DNA from: DATKJS01 sp050015275
GTDB taxonomy: Bacteria > Acidobacteriota > Aminicenantia > Aminicenantales > Saccharicenantaceae
Length of the DNA stretch: 64,000 nucleotides
Direction of reading: 5' to 3'
Assembly (NCBI GenBank): GCA_050015275.1
Contig: JBEKBS010000001.1
Location: 186,001-250,000 of the forward strand
Each line of letters starts with the position of its first letter. Positions within the stretch are counted from its first letter, which is position 1. Of the stretch, positions 8,950-16,506 are shown piece by piece. The notes beneath the pieces are model-generated. The model searched no databases, had not been told where the DNA came from, and saw only the letters and a program-made list of their open reading frames with translations. A program made the position numbers and the translations under genes.

Positions 8950-9668
8950 GCCGCGGCCCGGCGCTGGCGAACGGCCTCGAAGAGGAAAACGGAGGCGGCG
9001 GAGGCGACGTTGAGGGAATTGACGCCGCTCGAGAGGGGGATGGCCAGGAGCTTGTCGCAGGATCTCCGGATGAGCGGACGCAGGCCCCGGCCCTCGGACC
9101 CGAAGACGATCCCCACGGGGAGGGTGTAGTCGAATTCGTGCCAGAGCTCCCGGCTCGAACCCTCCGCCCCGACAAGCCAGACACCGCGTTCCCTGAGCTC
9201 CTCCATGGCCCGGGCGAGGTTCGGGACGCGGGCGACCTTGACGTGCTCCAGGGCTCCGGCCGAAACAGTCGCGACCGCCTCGGTCAGGCCGGCTGAGCGC
9301 CTTTCGGGGAGGATGACCCCGTCGACACCCGCCCCGGCGGCGCTGCGGATGATGGCGCCCAGATTTTGGGGGTCTTCGACCTCGTCGAGGAGGACGATGA
9401 ATGGCCGGCCGGCGCTGCCCAGGACATCATCGAGGGAGGAAAACGCCTTGGCCGAGATCTCGGCCAGGACGCCCTGATGATGGGGAGCGAGCTCGTCCAG
9501 TCTCCGCTTGGGGACGAAAAGGAACGGGACGGAGCGGGCCCTGGCTTCGCGGATGATCTCGCCGATCCGGTGGGGCCCGGGTTCCTTCTGGACGAAGATC
9601 TTCCCGACCCGCTCCGGCGAGGATCTCAGGATCTCGAGGAGGGGGTTCAGGCGGCTGATCTTTTCCAT
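8946..9668 (-). CDS. rlmB: 23S rRNA (guanosine-2'-O)-methyltransferase RlmB / TrmH family
   Basis: The 240-residue SpoU/TrmH-family enzyme has an N-terminal substrate-binding domain (LNPLLEILRSSPERVGKIFV, LDELAPHHQGVLAEIS) typical of RlmB. It then has the knotted SPOUT domain with the three family motifs: DEVEDPQNLGAIIRSA, IVFGSEGRGLRPL and IPLSSGVNSLNVASAASVFL. RlmB methylates the ribose of G2251 in the 23S peptidyl-transferase loop. The HHQG motif and length favour RlmB over TrmH. It has its own promoter upstream and no coupled partner. Confidence 0.9.
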   Translation of the reverse strand: MEKISRLNPLLEILRSSPERVGKIFVQKEPGPHRIGEIIREARARSVPFLFVPKRRLDELAPHHQGVLAEISAKAFSSLDDVLGSAGRPFIVLLDEVEDPQNLGAIIRSAAGAGVDGVILPERRSAGLTEAVATVSAGALEHVKVARVPNLARAMEELRERGVWLVGAEGSSRELWHEFDYTLPVGIVFGSEGRGLRPLIRRSCDKLLAIPLSSGVNSLNVASAASVFLFEAVRQRRAAA

Positions 9669-9682
9669 TGCGGCGCGCCTCC

Positions 9683-9712
9683 ATTATATTTCAAACACAA
9701 AGGGAGCCACAA
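9683..9712 (-). promoter_or_regulatory. Promoter of rlmB
   Basis: On the minus strand TTGTGG (9707-9712) and TATAAT (9683-9688) lie 18 bp apart, with the rlmB ATG at 9668. The leader is only a few nucleotides long. Confidence 0.6.
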
Positions 9713-9726
9713 GGAACAAGGGAGCT

Positions 9727-9790
9727 CTGTCCCGGAGCGTTCCTAATAAGGGCTTCGGGGCCGTCCTCCACTCCAGATCGCGGTTTTTCA
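9727..9790. repeat. Dispersed intergenic repeat, copy A
   Basis: This 64-bp segment aligns without gaps to 63809-63872 with 49 identities (about 77%) by hand count. The best blocks are CTGTCCCGG, CTTCGGGG/CCTCGGGG, TCCAGA and CGCGGTTTTT. It sits in the 310-bp gap between the divergent genes rlmB and the one at 9979. The rest of that gap holds the rlmB promoter, a short palindrome around 9778-9798 (ATCGCGG with CCGCGAT) and no plausible gene. Confidence 0.65.
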
Positions 9791-9978
9791 CCCCGCGATT
9801 TTCGGGCTAAACCGCTCTATCACGTTCCGGCCATTCCCCTCAGCCCTCTGGAGGCACCGTGATAGGACTCCTTCATCCTCATTTTTATTGCAGGAGATGG
9901 AATGGTTTCAGATCGCGGAGTTGTGTCAATTGTCCCTATAGGTTAAAATGGTCCGAATGATAGGCTCGGAGAACGGCC

Positions 9979-10368
9979 ATGCCGAATAAGGTCAGGACCG
10001 CCAGGCTCTGCCTCATCGTCGCCGGAGGGCTGAAGATCGCCACGGCCGGTCTTTTCCTGTTCATCCTGGCGGTCGGCTCCGTTTTCGTCGGCGGGAGCGG
10101 CGAGCGCTCCGGCCTCCTCGGGAACGCGCTCCTGGGCGCCCTGGGTATCGTCCTCCTTCTGGCTTCGGCCGCCGCCGGGGCCTTTGACCTCCTTGCCGCA
10201 TCCGGCGTCAGGCGTCGTACGGCTTGGGGACGGGCCCTCGGTGTCATCGCCGGGGTCCTGCTCGTCCCCCTTTTCCCCGTCGGCCCCGTCCTGGGCCTCT
10301 TCGCCCTCACCGGGCTTCTCGGCGCCGACGGACGGGAATGGTTCTCCGCCGGTCCGGTCAGCGCGTAG
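9979..10368 (+). CDS. Small integral membrane protein, function unknown
   Basis: The 129-residue product is almost entirely hydrophobic, with three to four predicted helices (about 10-40, 50-72, 83-110) and short polar ends. The start is supported by CGGAG 9 nt upstream. I see no catalytic motif. A possible -10 (TTAAAAT near 9943) precedes it. The next gene is on the same strand 115 bp away and is not obviously co-transcribed. Confidence 0.5.
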   Translation: MPNKVRTARLCLIVAGGLKIATAGLFLFILAVGSVFVGGSGERSGLLGNALLGALGIVLLLASAAAGAFDLLAASGVRRRTAWGRALGVIAGVLLVPLFPVGPVLGLFALTGLLGADGREWFSAGPVSA

Positions 10369-10483
10369 GAGGCAGGACGCAGACGTGCCGAGATCGGCCA
10401 TCGACCGACCTTGCCCCGCTCCGGGATTGCGGCCCAGACCGGCCGGGCGCTTTTGTTGAGGACAGACAAAGAGGAGACCGCTC

Positions 10484-11749
10484 ATGCGAAGATGCCGCGC
10501 GATTCCGCTCATCCTGATAGGGGCCTTCCTGGCCCTTCCTCCGGCCCCCGCGACGGCCCAGCAGTCCGACATTTCAGCGGAACGCCTGAAACAGGCCGCC
10601 CCCAAGGTCTTCTTGGACTGCCACCAGTGCGACATGGATTTCATCCGGAACGAGATCACCTTCGTCAATTTCGTCAGGGACAGAGGGATCGCCGACGTCC
10701 ACATCCTTGTCACGATCCAGCTCACGGGCAGCGGCGGCCGGGAGTACAGCCTGGACTTCATCGGCCAGAATGCCTACCATGACCTCAGGGCGACCTTGAA
10801 ATACGTCTCCAACGAGACGGACACCGACGACGAACAGCGCCGTGGCCTGGCCCGCGTCCTGAAGATGGGGCTCGTCCCCTACGCCGCCCAGACGGCCGTC
10901 GGTGATTTCCTCAACATTAGCTTCGACAAAAAAGTGCAGCCTGAGATCACCGGCGACATCTGGAACTCCTGGGTTTTCAGCCTCGGCGTTTCCGGGAGCG
11001 TCAGCGGCCAGGAGTCCGAGAATTTCGCCTCCGGGAGCGGCTATTTCTCCGCCAACCGCATCACCCAGCAAGACAAGCTCCGGCTGGGTGTTTCGGCCAG
11101 CCTCAGCACGAGCAAGTTCGTGCTTGATACGGGACCGATCTCCTCGTCGACCGACAGCGAGAGCTTCTCTGGTCTCTATGTCATCAGCCTGAACGAGCAC
11201 TGGTCGGCCGGGGCGTGGCTCTCCGTCTATTCTTCGAGTTACAGCAATATCGCCTTGGCCATCAACCCTGCCCCGGCGGTCGAATACGACTATTTCAATT
11301 ACGCCGAATCGACCCGGAAGCAGCTCAGATTCCTCTATCGCATCGGCTACACCTTCAACAAGTACTATCAGGAAACGATCTATGAAAAAATGAAAGAGGG
11401 CATCCTTGCCCAGACCCTGTCCGTGACCCTGGAGATCAAACAACCATGGGGGAATATCAGCTCGTCGCTCTCGGGGTCGAACTTCCTGAACGATTTCAGC
11501 AAGAATCGCCTGCAGTTCTGGGCCGGCGTCTCCCTCCAGCTCTTCCGGGGGCTGGCGATCAATTTCAACGGGCAGTGTTCGAGCATCCACGACCAGATCT
11601 CACTGCCCCTGTCCGTGGCGACGGAGGAAGAAATCCTCCTCCAGCAAAAGATGCTGGCCACGAATTTCAGCTACGGATTGTCCGTCGGGATCAGCTACAC
11701 GTTCGGCTCGATCTACACGAACGTCGTCAACCCGCGCTTCGGGCGTTAG
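10484..11749 (+). CDS. Secreted outer-membrane beta-barrel-type protein
   Basis: This 421-residue protein starts with a Sec signal peptide (MRRCRAIPLILIGAFLALPP, cleavage after ATA near 25) and has a good site (GAGGAGA) before its ATG. Residues 40-100 form a distinctive domain (PKVFLDCHQCDMDFIRNEIT, then VNFVRDR, DVHILVTIQ, YSLDFIGQ). From about 160 onwards there are alternating polar/hydrophobic strands rich in Gly, Ser, Tyr and Phe, as in an outer-membrane barrel (for example WNSWVFSLGVSGSVSG and FSYGLSVGISYTFGS). It ends in PRFGR, not the usual aromatic residue. The function is unknown. A decayed copy of the N-terminal domain is at 46033-46173. Confidence 0.65.
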   Translation: MRRCRAIPLILIGAFLALPPAPATAQQSDISAERLKQAAPKVFLDCHQCDMDFIRNEITFVNFVRDRGIADVHILVTIQLTGSGGREYSLDFIGQNAYHDLRATLKYVSNETDTDDEQRRGLARVLKMGLVPYAAQTAVGDFLNISFDKKVQPEITGDIWNSWVFSLGVSGSVSGQESENFASGSGYFSANRITQQDKLRLGVSASLSTSKFVLDTGPISSSTDSESFSGLYVISLNEHWSAGAWLSVYSSSYSNIALAINPAPAVEYDYFNYAESTRKQLRFLYRIGYTFNKYYQETIYEKMKEGILAQTLSVTLEIKQPWGNISSSLSGSNFLNDFSKNRLQFWAGVSLQLFRGLAINFNGQCSSIHDQISLPLSVATEEEILLQQKMLATNFSYGLSVGISYTFGSIYTNVVNPRFGR

Positions 11750-11770
11750 GCTTGGGGGAGGAGCCGGGAC

Positions 11771-12529
11771 ATGGCCAAACGGAAGATCATCGGGATCAAC
11801 CGCGAACTGTGCGACGGCTGCGGCCTCTGCACGACGGCCTGCGCCGAGGGCGCCCTGGAGCTGGACGCCGAGAACAAGGCCGTCCTCGTCCGGGAGATCT
11901 TCTGTGACGGGCTGGGCGCCTGCCTCGACGTCTGCCCGACCGGCGCCCTGAAGGTCGTTGAGCGCGAAGGCGGCGCCTACGACGCCGGCGAGGCCTACAG
12001 GCACGTCCTCAAGACCAGGGGCCCCGAGGCCGCGGGACGGGTTCATGGGGGCGGGTCCGGCGGCCCACACCGCGTCCCCCAGGGCTGTCCCGGGAGCCTC
12101 GCCCGCGAGATCCCCGAGGGGCCGGAGCCCGAGAGCGAGCCCGCCGTCTCGGGCAAGTCCCGACTGAGCCAGTGGCCCATCCAGCTCCACCTTGTTTCGC
12201 CCTTCGCACCCTACTTCAAGGGCAGCGACCTCCTCGTTGCGGCCGACTGCACGGCCTTTGCCCTCGGGAGCTTCCATCAGGACCTGCTCCGGGGCAAGAA
12301 GCTCGTCATCGCCTGCCCCAAGCTCGACGAGACGGAAGGATACGCGGAAAAGCTGGCGGAGATCATCCGCCAGAACGGTCTCCGCTCCCTGACCGTGGCC
12401 ATCATGACCGTCCCCTGCTGCTCGGGGCTCGAGCGGCTCGTCCGCCGGGCCGTGGAGCTTTCGGGCGAGCCGCTCGATGTCCGGAAGGTCGTCATCGGGA
12501 TCGACGGTGCGGTCGTCCAGACGGGCTGA
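11771..12529 (+). CDS. 4Fe-4S ferredoxin-type protein with a conserved C-terminal domain
   Basis: The 252-residue cytoplasmic protein carries an N-terminal dicluster ferredoxin module. The first site is canonical (C14, C17, C20, C24). The second reads CDGLGACLDVC (C45, C51, C55) and lacks the usual second cysteine, a pattern I have seen in a family of anaerobe ferredoxin proteins. A linker rich in Gly/Glu/Pro follows, then a domain with SQWPIQLHLVSP, LLVAADCTAFA, KLVIACPKLD and VPCCSGL, whose cysteines may bind another cofactor. It is likely an electron carrier in anaerobic metabolism; the partner is unknown. It follows the barrel gene by 21 bp with a strong GGAGGAG site. Confidence 0.75.
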   Translation: MAKRKIIGINRELCDGCGLCTTACAEGALELDAENKAVLVREIFCDGLGACLDVCPTGALKVVEREGGAYDAGEAYRHVLKTRGPEAAGRVHGGGSGGPHRVPQGCPGSLAREIPEGPEPESEPAVSGKSRLSQWPIQLHLVSPFAPYFKGSDLLVAADCTAFALGSFHQDLLRGKKLVIACPKLDETEGYAEKLAEIIRQNGLRSLTVAIMTVPCCSGLERLVRRAVELSGEPLDVRKVVIGIDGAVVQTG

Positions 12530-12536
12530 CGCCGGT

Positions 12537-13169
12537 TCAGATGGAGAGGGCGATCAGGAGCTGGGCCGGAAAATAGGTCCCGAGGACGATGGCCTGGGCC
12601 GGGCCGAGCTTCTTGGCGAACCGGTCATAGGCCAGGACGGAGTCCGAGACGAGAAAAAGGATGCCCCCCGCGAAAGCCAGGAGCGGGCGCGTCCCGCCCA
12701 TCATGATGAACCGGGACGCGGCGAGCCATGCCATGACCGTGATGGCCGCGATATAGACGAGGACAGGGAGTTTCAACCGGCCGAGCGATGGGGCCAGGGT
12801 CCGGAACATGAGCAGGCCGAATATGATGAAGGGCAGGAGGATCGTGGCCGAGAACGGCTGCCCAGGGCCGGGTTTGAAGGCCAGGATATAGAAGACGTGG
12901 GCGGCCATGAACGAGACGAGGCCGGCCTCGAACCACCTGTCCGGGAACATCAGGACCACGTCGCCGGCGAGCGAGCACAGCAAACCGGCCAGGATGAGCG
13001 TCTTGTAGCTCGCGGGAACGGGGGGCCGGGCGGCGAGGGCCACGGAGATGATGAGGGCCATGGTCAGGGGTTTAAAGACGCGAAACAGCGGCTGTGACCC
13101 TTTCGCGTCGCACAGGATGGCCATGACGGCCGAGAGAAGAGAGAGGGCAGCGAGGATGACGGCGGGCAT
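12537..13169 (-). CDS. YhhN/TMEM86 family membrane protein (lysoplasmalogenase-like)
   Basis: The 210-residue protein has about eight hydrophobic helices. It has the family features FRVFKPLTMALI near the N-terminus, LLCSLAGDVVLMFP (the conserved GD) and GGILFLVSDSVLAYDRF (the conserved SD) later. Eukaryotic TMEM86B hydrolyses the vinyl-ether bond of lysoplasmalogens, and bacterial members have been reported to do the same. Plasmalogens are found in anaerobes, which would suit this organism, but the activity is an inference. It converges on the ferredoxin gene with 7 bp between stops. Confidence 0.8.
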   Translation of the reverse strand: MPAVILAALSLLSAVMAILCDAKGSQPLFRVFKPLTMALIISVALAARPPVPASYKTLILAGLLCSLAGDVVLMFPDRWFEAGLVSFMAAHVFYILAFKPGPGQPFSATILLPFIIFGLLMFRTLAPSLGRLKLPVLVYIAAITVMAWLAASRFIMMGGTRPLLAFAGGILFLVSDSVLAYDRFAKKLGPAQAIVLGTYFPAQLLIALSI

Positions 13170-13184
13170 CGGGTCGGGTCGGAC

Positions 13185-14009
13185 CTATCTCCCTTCCTCT
13201 TTTTCCTTCCTCAGGCGCTCGCGGGCCTCCGCGAAGACCGGCTCGGCGTAGTCGCTGGGCCAGGTCCGTTCCTCGAACGTCCGCTTCTCGACCATTTTCA
13301 GGAAGCCCTCGAACTCGCCGAAGTAGGACCCGTAGATGTGGAAGCTGTCGACGAGGTCCGCATAGCGGCCGACCCGCACGGGCCGGCCGGCTTTTTCGGC
13401 GATCCTGGCCGCGATCGTCCGCTGGAGGTCGGTCAGGGCGAAGACGTTCATGTAGGCCGCTTTGTAGGCGTCGCGCGACCGCCAGTGGCAGTTCATGTTC
13501 AGGACGGCCGTGCCCGACGCGTCCTCGAGCATCCGGCACCAGACCCGCTGGAGACAGGGCGGATCGTACGTCGGCGGGTCGAGCTTCGGGTTCCAGGTGA
13601 TGGCCTGGGCCCGGCGCGAATAGCCGGTCCCGGCCAGTTTGTCGACCAGATAGTTGATCTGATCGATGGTTTCGCCCTGGATCTCGTAGGCGAACAGGCG
13701 CTTGTGGTAGGTGTAGGTCCACTTGCCCTCTTCCGGGCAGATCCAGTGGTCGTGGACTCCGTCGACGACCTCCTGCCGGTAGACCTCGAGGTCCTCGAGG
13801 CCGCCGGGGAAGGCCCGGTGGATGCGCGGCTCGGCGAACGGGTCCTCGACGGTCCACATCATCGTGCAGTCTTTGCTCGGCGGGTCGCCGGGCTTGTCGT
13901 ATTCCGTCCGGATGGCCGCGCCCTGGCGCCAGCAGGCGAGGACGGCTCTTTCCCAGGCCTCGGGCAGGGTCCGGCCCGAGACGGACAGCGTCGGGATATT
14001 TCCGCTCAT
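13185..14009 (-). CDS. Divergent thymidylate-synthase-family protein
   Basis: I start it at 14009 (274 residues) because AAGGAGAG lies about 8 nt upstream; an upstream in-frame ATG at 14039 lacks a site. The C-terminal half matches the thymidylate synthase fold. PPC at 150-152 gives the catalytic cysteine, WRSRDAYKAAYMNVFAL at 176-192 supplies the phosphate-binding Arg, the Ser, Asp180 and Asn188, and VDSFHIY at 220-226 the Asp, His and Tyr that contact deoxyuridylate. The N-terminal third differs from ThyA and lacks the RxxQW block. It could make dTMP, or be a pyrimidine (hydroxy)methylase of another specificity. It lies 15 bp before the YhhN gene on the same strand. Confidence 0.65.
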   Translation of the reverse strand: MSGNIPTLSVSGRTLPEAWERAVLACWRQGAAIRTEYDKPGDPPSKDCTMMWTVEDPFAEPRIHRAFPGGLEDLEVYRQEVVDGVHDHWICPEEGKWTYTYHKRLFAYEIQGETIDQINYLVDKLAGTGYSRRAQAITWNPKLDPPTYDPPCLQRVWCRMLEDASGTAVLNMNCHWRSRDAYKAAYMNVFALTDLQRTIAARIAEKAGRPVRVGRYADLVDSFHIYGSYFGEFEGFLKMVEKRTFEERTWPSDYAEPVFAEARERLRKEKEEGR

Positions 14010-14088
14010 GAGGCCTCTCTCCTTCCCCGCTTTTACCACAGGACAAACGGGCCCGTCAATCGGGCCCTCCGGGCGAATTCGGAGGACG

Positions 14089-14117
14089 TTGAAAGACGGG
14101 CATTTTTATATTATTGT
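14089..14117 (+). promoter_or_regulatory. Promoter of ogt
   Basis: TTGAAA (14089-14094) and TATTGT (14112-14117) are 17 bp apart in an AT-rich patch. The -35 and the bases after it, TTGAAAGACGG, recur in the recA promoter. Confidence 0.55.
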
Positions 14118-14156
14118 GAACGCGCCGAGGAGCGCCGTCCTCAAGGAGTTGCCCAG

Positions 14157-14648
14157 ATGCCACAGACCTTCACCGCCGTTTATGAATCCCCGATCGGGAG
14201 CATTGAGATCAAGGCCGAGGGAAAAGACATCGTCGAGGTCAACTTCGTCGAAAAGAGCGGCCTGATGCGGCCGCCGGGAGCCTCGGCCGCCGGCGGACCC
14301 GAGGCCTTGAGGGCCTGCCTGAGCCAGCTCGAACAGTATTTCCGCGGGAAAAGGACCTCCTTTTCCCTGCCCCTCAAGCTCGAGGGCACGGCCTTCCAGA
14401 AGAAGGTCTGGGCCGCCCTCCTCCGGGTCCCCTTCGGGAAAACGACGACTTACGGGGCGATCGCCGCCGCCCTCGGAAACAAGCGGGCCGGCCGGGCCGT
14501 CGGCGGGGCCAACCACCGGAATCCCGCGAGCATTATCGTCCCCTGCCATCGGGTCATCGGGAGCGACGGCCGGCTGACGGGGTACGGCGGCGGCCTGTGG
14601 AGGAAGGAGTGGCTCCTCGACCACGAGAAAAAGCACGCCCGGGATTGA
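14157..14648 (+). CDS. ogt: Methylated-DNA--protein-cysteine S-methyltransferase
   Basis: The 163-residue protein repairs O6-alkylguanine by moving the alkyl group to its own cysteine. The active-site motif PCHRV is at 129-133 (C130). It is preceded by the DNA-binding helix GNKRAGRAVGGANHRNPA, whose Arg would flip the base, and by the family block FQKKVWAALLRVPFGKTTTYG. A short N-terminal domain matches Ogt-type enzymes in length. The ATG at 14157 has AAGGAG 8 nt upstream; longer upstream readings lack a site. It is the first of several repair genes (radC, recA, uvrA) within 11 kb. Confidence 0.93.
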   Translation: MPQTFTAVYESPIGSIEIKAEGKDIVEVNFVEKSGLMRPPGASAAGGPEALRACLSQLEQYFRGKRTSFSLPLKLEGTAFQKKVWAALLRVPFGKTTTYGAIAAALGNKRAGRAVGGANHRNPASIIVPCHRVIGSDGRLTGYGGGLWRKEWLLDHEKKHARD

Positions 14649-14705
14649 CACCCCGCCAGGAACAGGGATTAGAATAGGAGGACCCAAGCCCGAAGGAGGC
14701 CGACC

Positions 14706-16484
14706 ATGGTCGAGACCCTGAGCCAGGTTTTCCTGAACACATGCCGGACTTACCGGAAAGACAACCTCCTGATGTCCAAGCGGGAGGGCCGGTACGTCCC
14801 CATCTCCACGGCCGACTTCGAGGCCCGGGTGCGACACCTCTCGGCCGGGCTGAAGGACCTCGGCCTCAAGGTTGGGGACAAGGTCGTCATCTTCTCCGAG
14901 AACCGGCCCGAGTGGGTCATGACGGACTTCGCGGTTCTCTGCGCGGGCGGGGTCACCGTGCCCATCTACACTTCGCTCATGCCCGAGCAGGTCAAGTACA
15001 TCATCAACGACTCGGACGCCGCGTTCGTCGTCTGCTCCAACCGCGACCTCTGGATCAAAGTCGAGGCCGTCCGCAGGGACCTCCCGAAGGTCCGCCACTT
15101 CATCATGATCGACGCAGAGGCGCCGGCGGGGGTCACGACGCTCGGCGAGGTCGCGGGCCGTGGGGAAACGGCCCTCCGCGCGGGGCCCGGGGCCTTCGAC
15201 GAGGCCGCCGCGGCCATCGGGCCGGACGACCTGGCCTCGATCATCTACACCTCGGGGACGACGGGAACGCCCAAGGGCGTCATGCTGAGCCACGGGAATT
15301 TCGTCACCAACAGCAAGGCCCTCGACGCCGTCACCGACTTCGTTCACACGGACACCATCCTGTCCTTCTTGCCCCTGTCCCACGTCCTCGAGCGCATGAC
15401 GACGTTCTCTTTCCTCTACAAGGGGGCCTCGATCGCCTATGCCGAGAGCGTCGACACCGTGGCCGAGAACCTGGTCGAGGTCCGGCCGACCATCATGATC
15501 AGCGTGCCGCGCCTTTTCGACAAGATCTACGCCCGGGTCATGGACAACGTCCTGACGCAGTCGCTCCTGAAAAAGAAGATCTTCTTCTGGGCCCTCCGGG
15601 TGGGGAAAAAGCACGGCGGGAAAAAGCTCCGCAAAGAGCCGATCTCCCGGACGCTCAAGGCCCAGCGCAACCTGGCCGGCAAGCTCGTCTTCTCAAAGAT
15701 CGTCGAACGGACGGGCGGGCGCGTCAAATTCTTCGTCTCGGGGGGAGCGCCGCTCTCCAAGGACGTGGCCGAGTTCTTCTACGCCATGGGCATCACCATC
15801 CTCGAGGGCTACGGGCTGACCGAGACCTCGCCCGTGCTGACCTGCAATACGTTCGACAACCTGCGGTTCGGGACCGTCGGCCAGGCCGTCCCCGGCGTCG
15901 AGATCAAGGTCGCCCCGGACGGCGAGATCCTGGCCCGGGGGCCGAACGTCATGAAGGGATATTACAAAAAGGAGGCCGAGACCCGTGAGATCCTGGTGGA
16001 CGGCTGGCTCCACACGGGGGACGTCGGGTACCTGGACCCGGACGGGTTCCTCGTCATCACGGACCGCAAGAAGGACCTCATCGTCACGGCCGGGGGCAAG
16101 AACGTGGCGCCCCAGCCCATCGAGAACCTCCTGAAAGCCAACCCGTACATCCTGAACGTCGTGGTGGTCGGCGGCAGCCGGAAGTTCATTTCGGCCCTGG
16201 TCGTCCCGAACTTCGAGAAGCTCGAGGCCTACGCGAAGGCCAAGGGGATCCCGTTCCACGACCGGGCCGAGCTCTGCAGCCGGGAGGAGGTCCGCGACTT
16301 CATGCTGGCCGAGGTCAGCCGCTCGACCCCGGACTTGGCCTCTTACGAACGGATCAAGAAGATCGCCCTCATCGACCGGGATTTCGAGATCGAGGCCGGC
16401 GAGATCACGCCCACGCTCAAAGTCAGGAGGAGCTTTGTCGAGGCCAAGTTCAAGCCCGTGATCGACCTCCTTTACAAGGACTGA
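14706..16484 (+). CDS. Long-chain fatty-acid--CoA ligase, copy 1
   Basis: The 592-residue member of the ANL adenylating superfamily activates a carboxylic acid via an acyl-AMP. The AMP-binding P-loop reads YTSGTTGTPKGVMLSHGNF (about 182-200). ILEGYGLTETSP (about 361-372) is the A5 motif, HTGDVGYLDPDGFLVITDR (A7/A8) follows, and KKDLIVTAGGKNVAPQPIE is the hinge region. The missing C-terminal PxTxxGK lysine motif is replaced by TPTLKVRR, as in FadD15/ACSL-type long-chain enzymes (AMP-forming, with FAA1-like ends). An AAGGAGG site precedes the ATG. It is followed at 22 bp by a close paralogue, so the pair arose by tandem duplication. Confidence 0.9.
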   Translation: MVETLSQVFLNTCRTYRKDNLLMSKREGRYVPISTADFEARVRHLSAGLKDLGLKVGDKVVIFSENRPEWVMTDFAVLCAGGVTVPIYTSLMPEQVKYIINDSDAAFVVCSNRDLWIKVEAVRRDLPKVRHFIMIDAEAPAGVTTLGEVAGRGETALRAGPGAFDEAAAAIGPDDLASIIYTSGTTGTPKGVMLSHGNFVTNSKALDAVTDFVHTDTILSFLPLSHVLERMTTFSFLYKGASIAYAESVDTVAENLVEVRPTIMISVPRLFDKIYARVMDNVLTQSLLKKKIFFWALRVGKKHGGKKLRKEPISRTLKAQRNLAGKLVFSKIVERTGGRVKFFVSGGAPLSKDVAEFFYAMGITILEGYGLTETSPVLTCNTFDNLRFGTVGQAVPGVEIKVAPDGEILARGPNVMKGYYKKEAETREILVDGWLHTGDVGYLDPDGFLVITDRKKDLIVTAGGKNVAPQPIENLLKANPYILNVVVVGGSRKFISALVVPNFEKLEAYAKAKGIPFHDRAELCSREEVRDFMLAEVSRSTPDLASYERIKKIALIDRDFEIEAGEITPTLKVRRSFVEAKFKPVIDLLYKD

Positions 16485-16506
16485 CCGGACCCGGACCTCG
16501 ACAGCC

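Noticed and set aside
13338..14156. Upstream extension of the ogt frame by 270 codons
   Set aside because: It runs antisense through the thymidylate-synthase-like gene, and the ATG at 14157 has its own ribosome-binding site and promoter.
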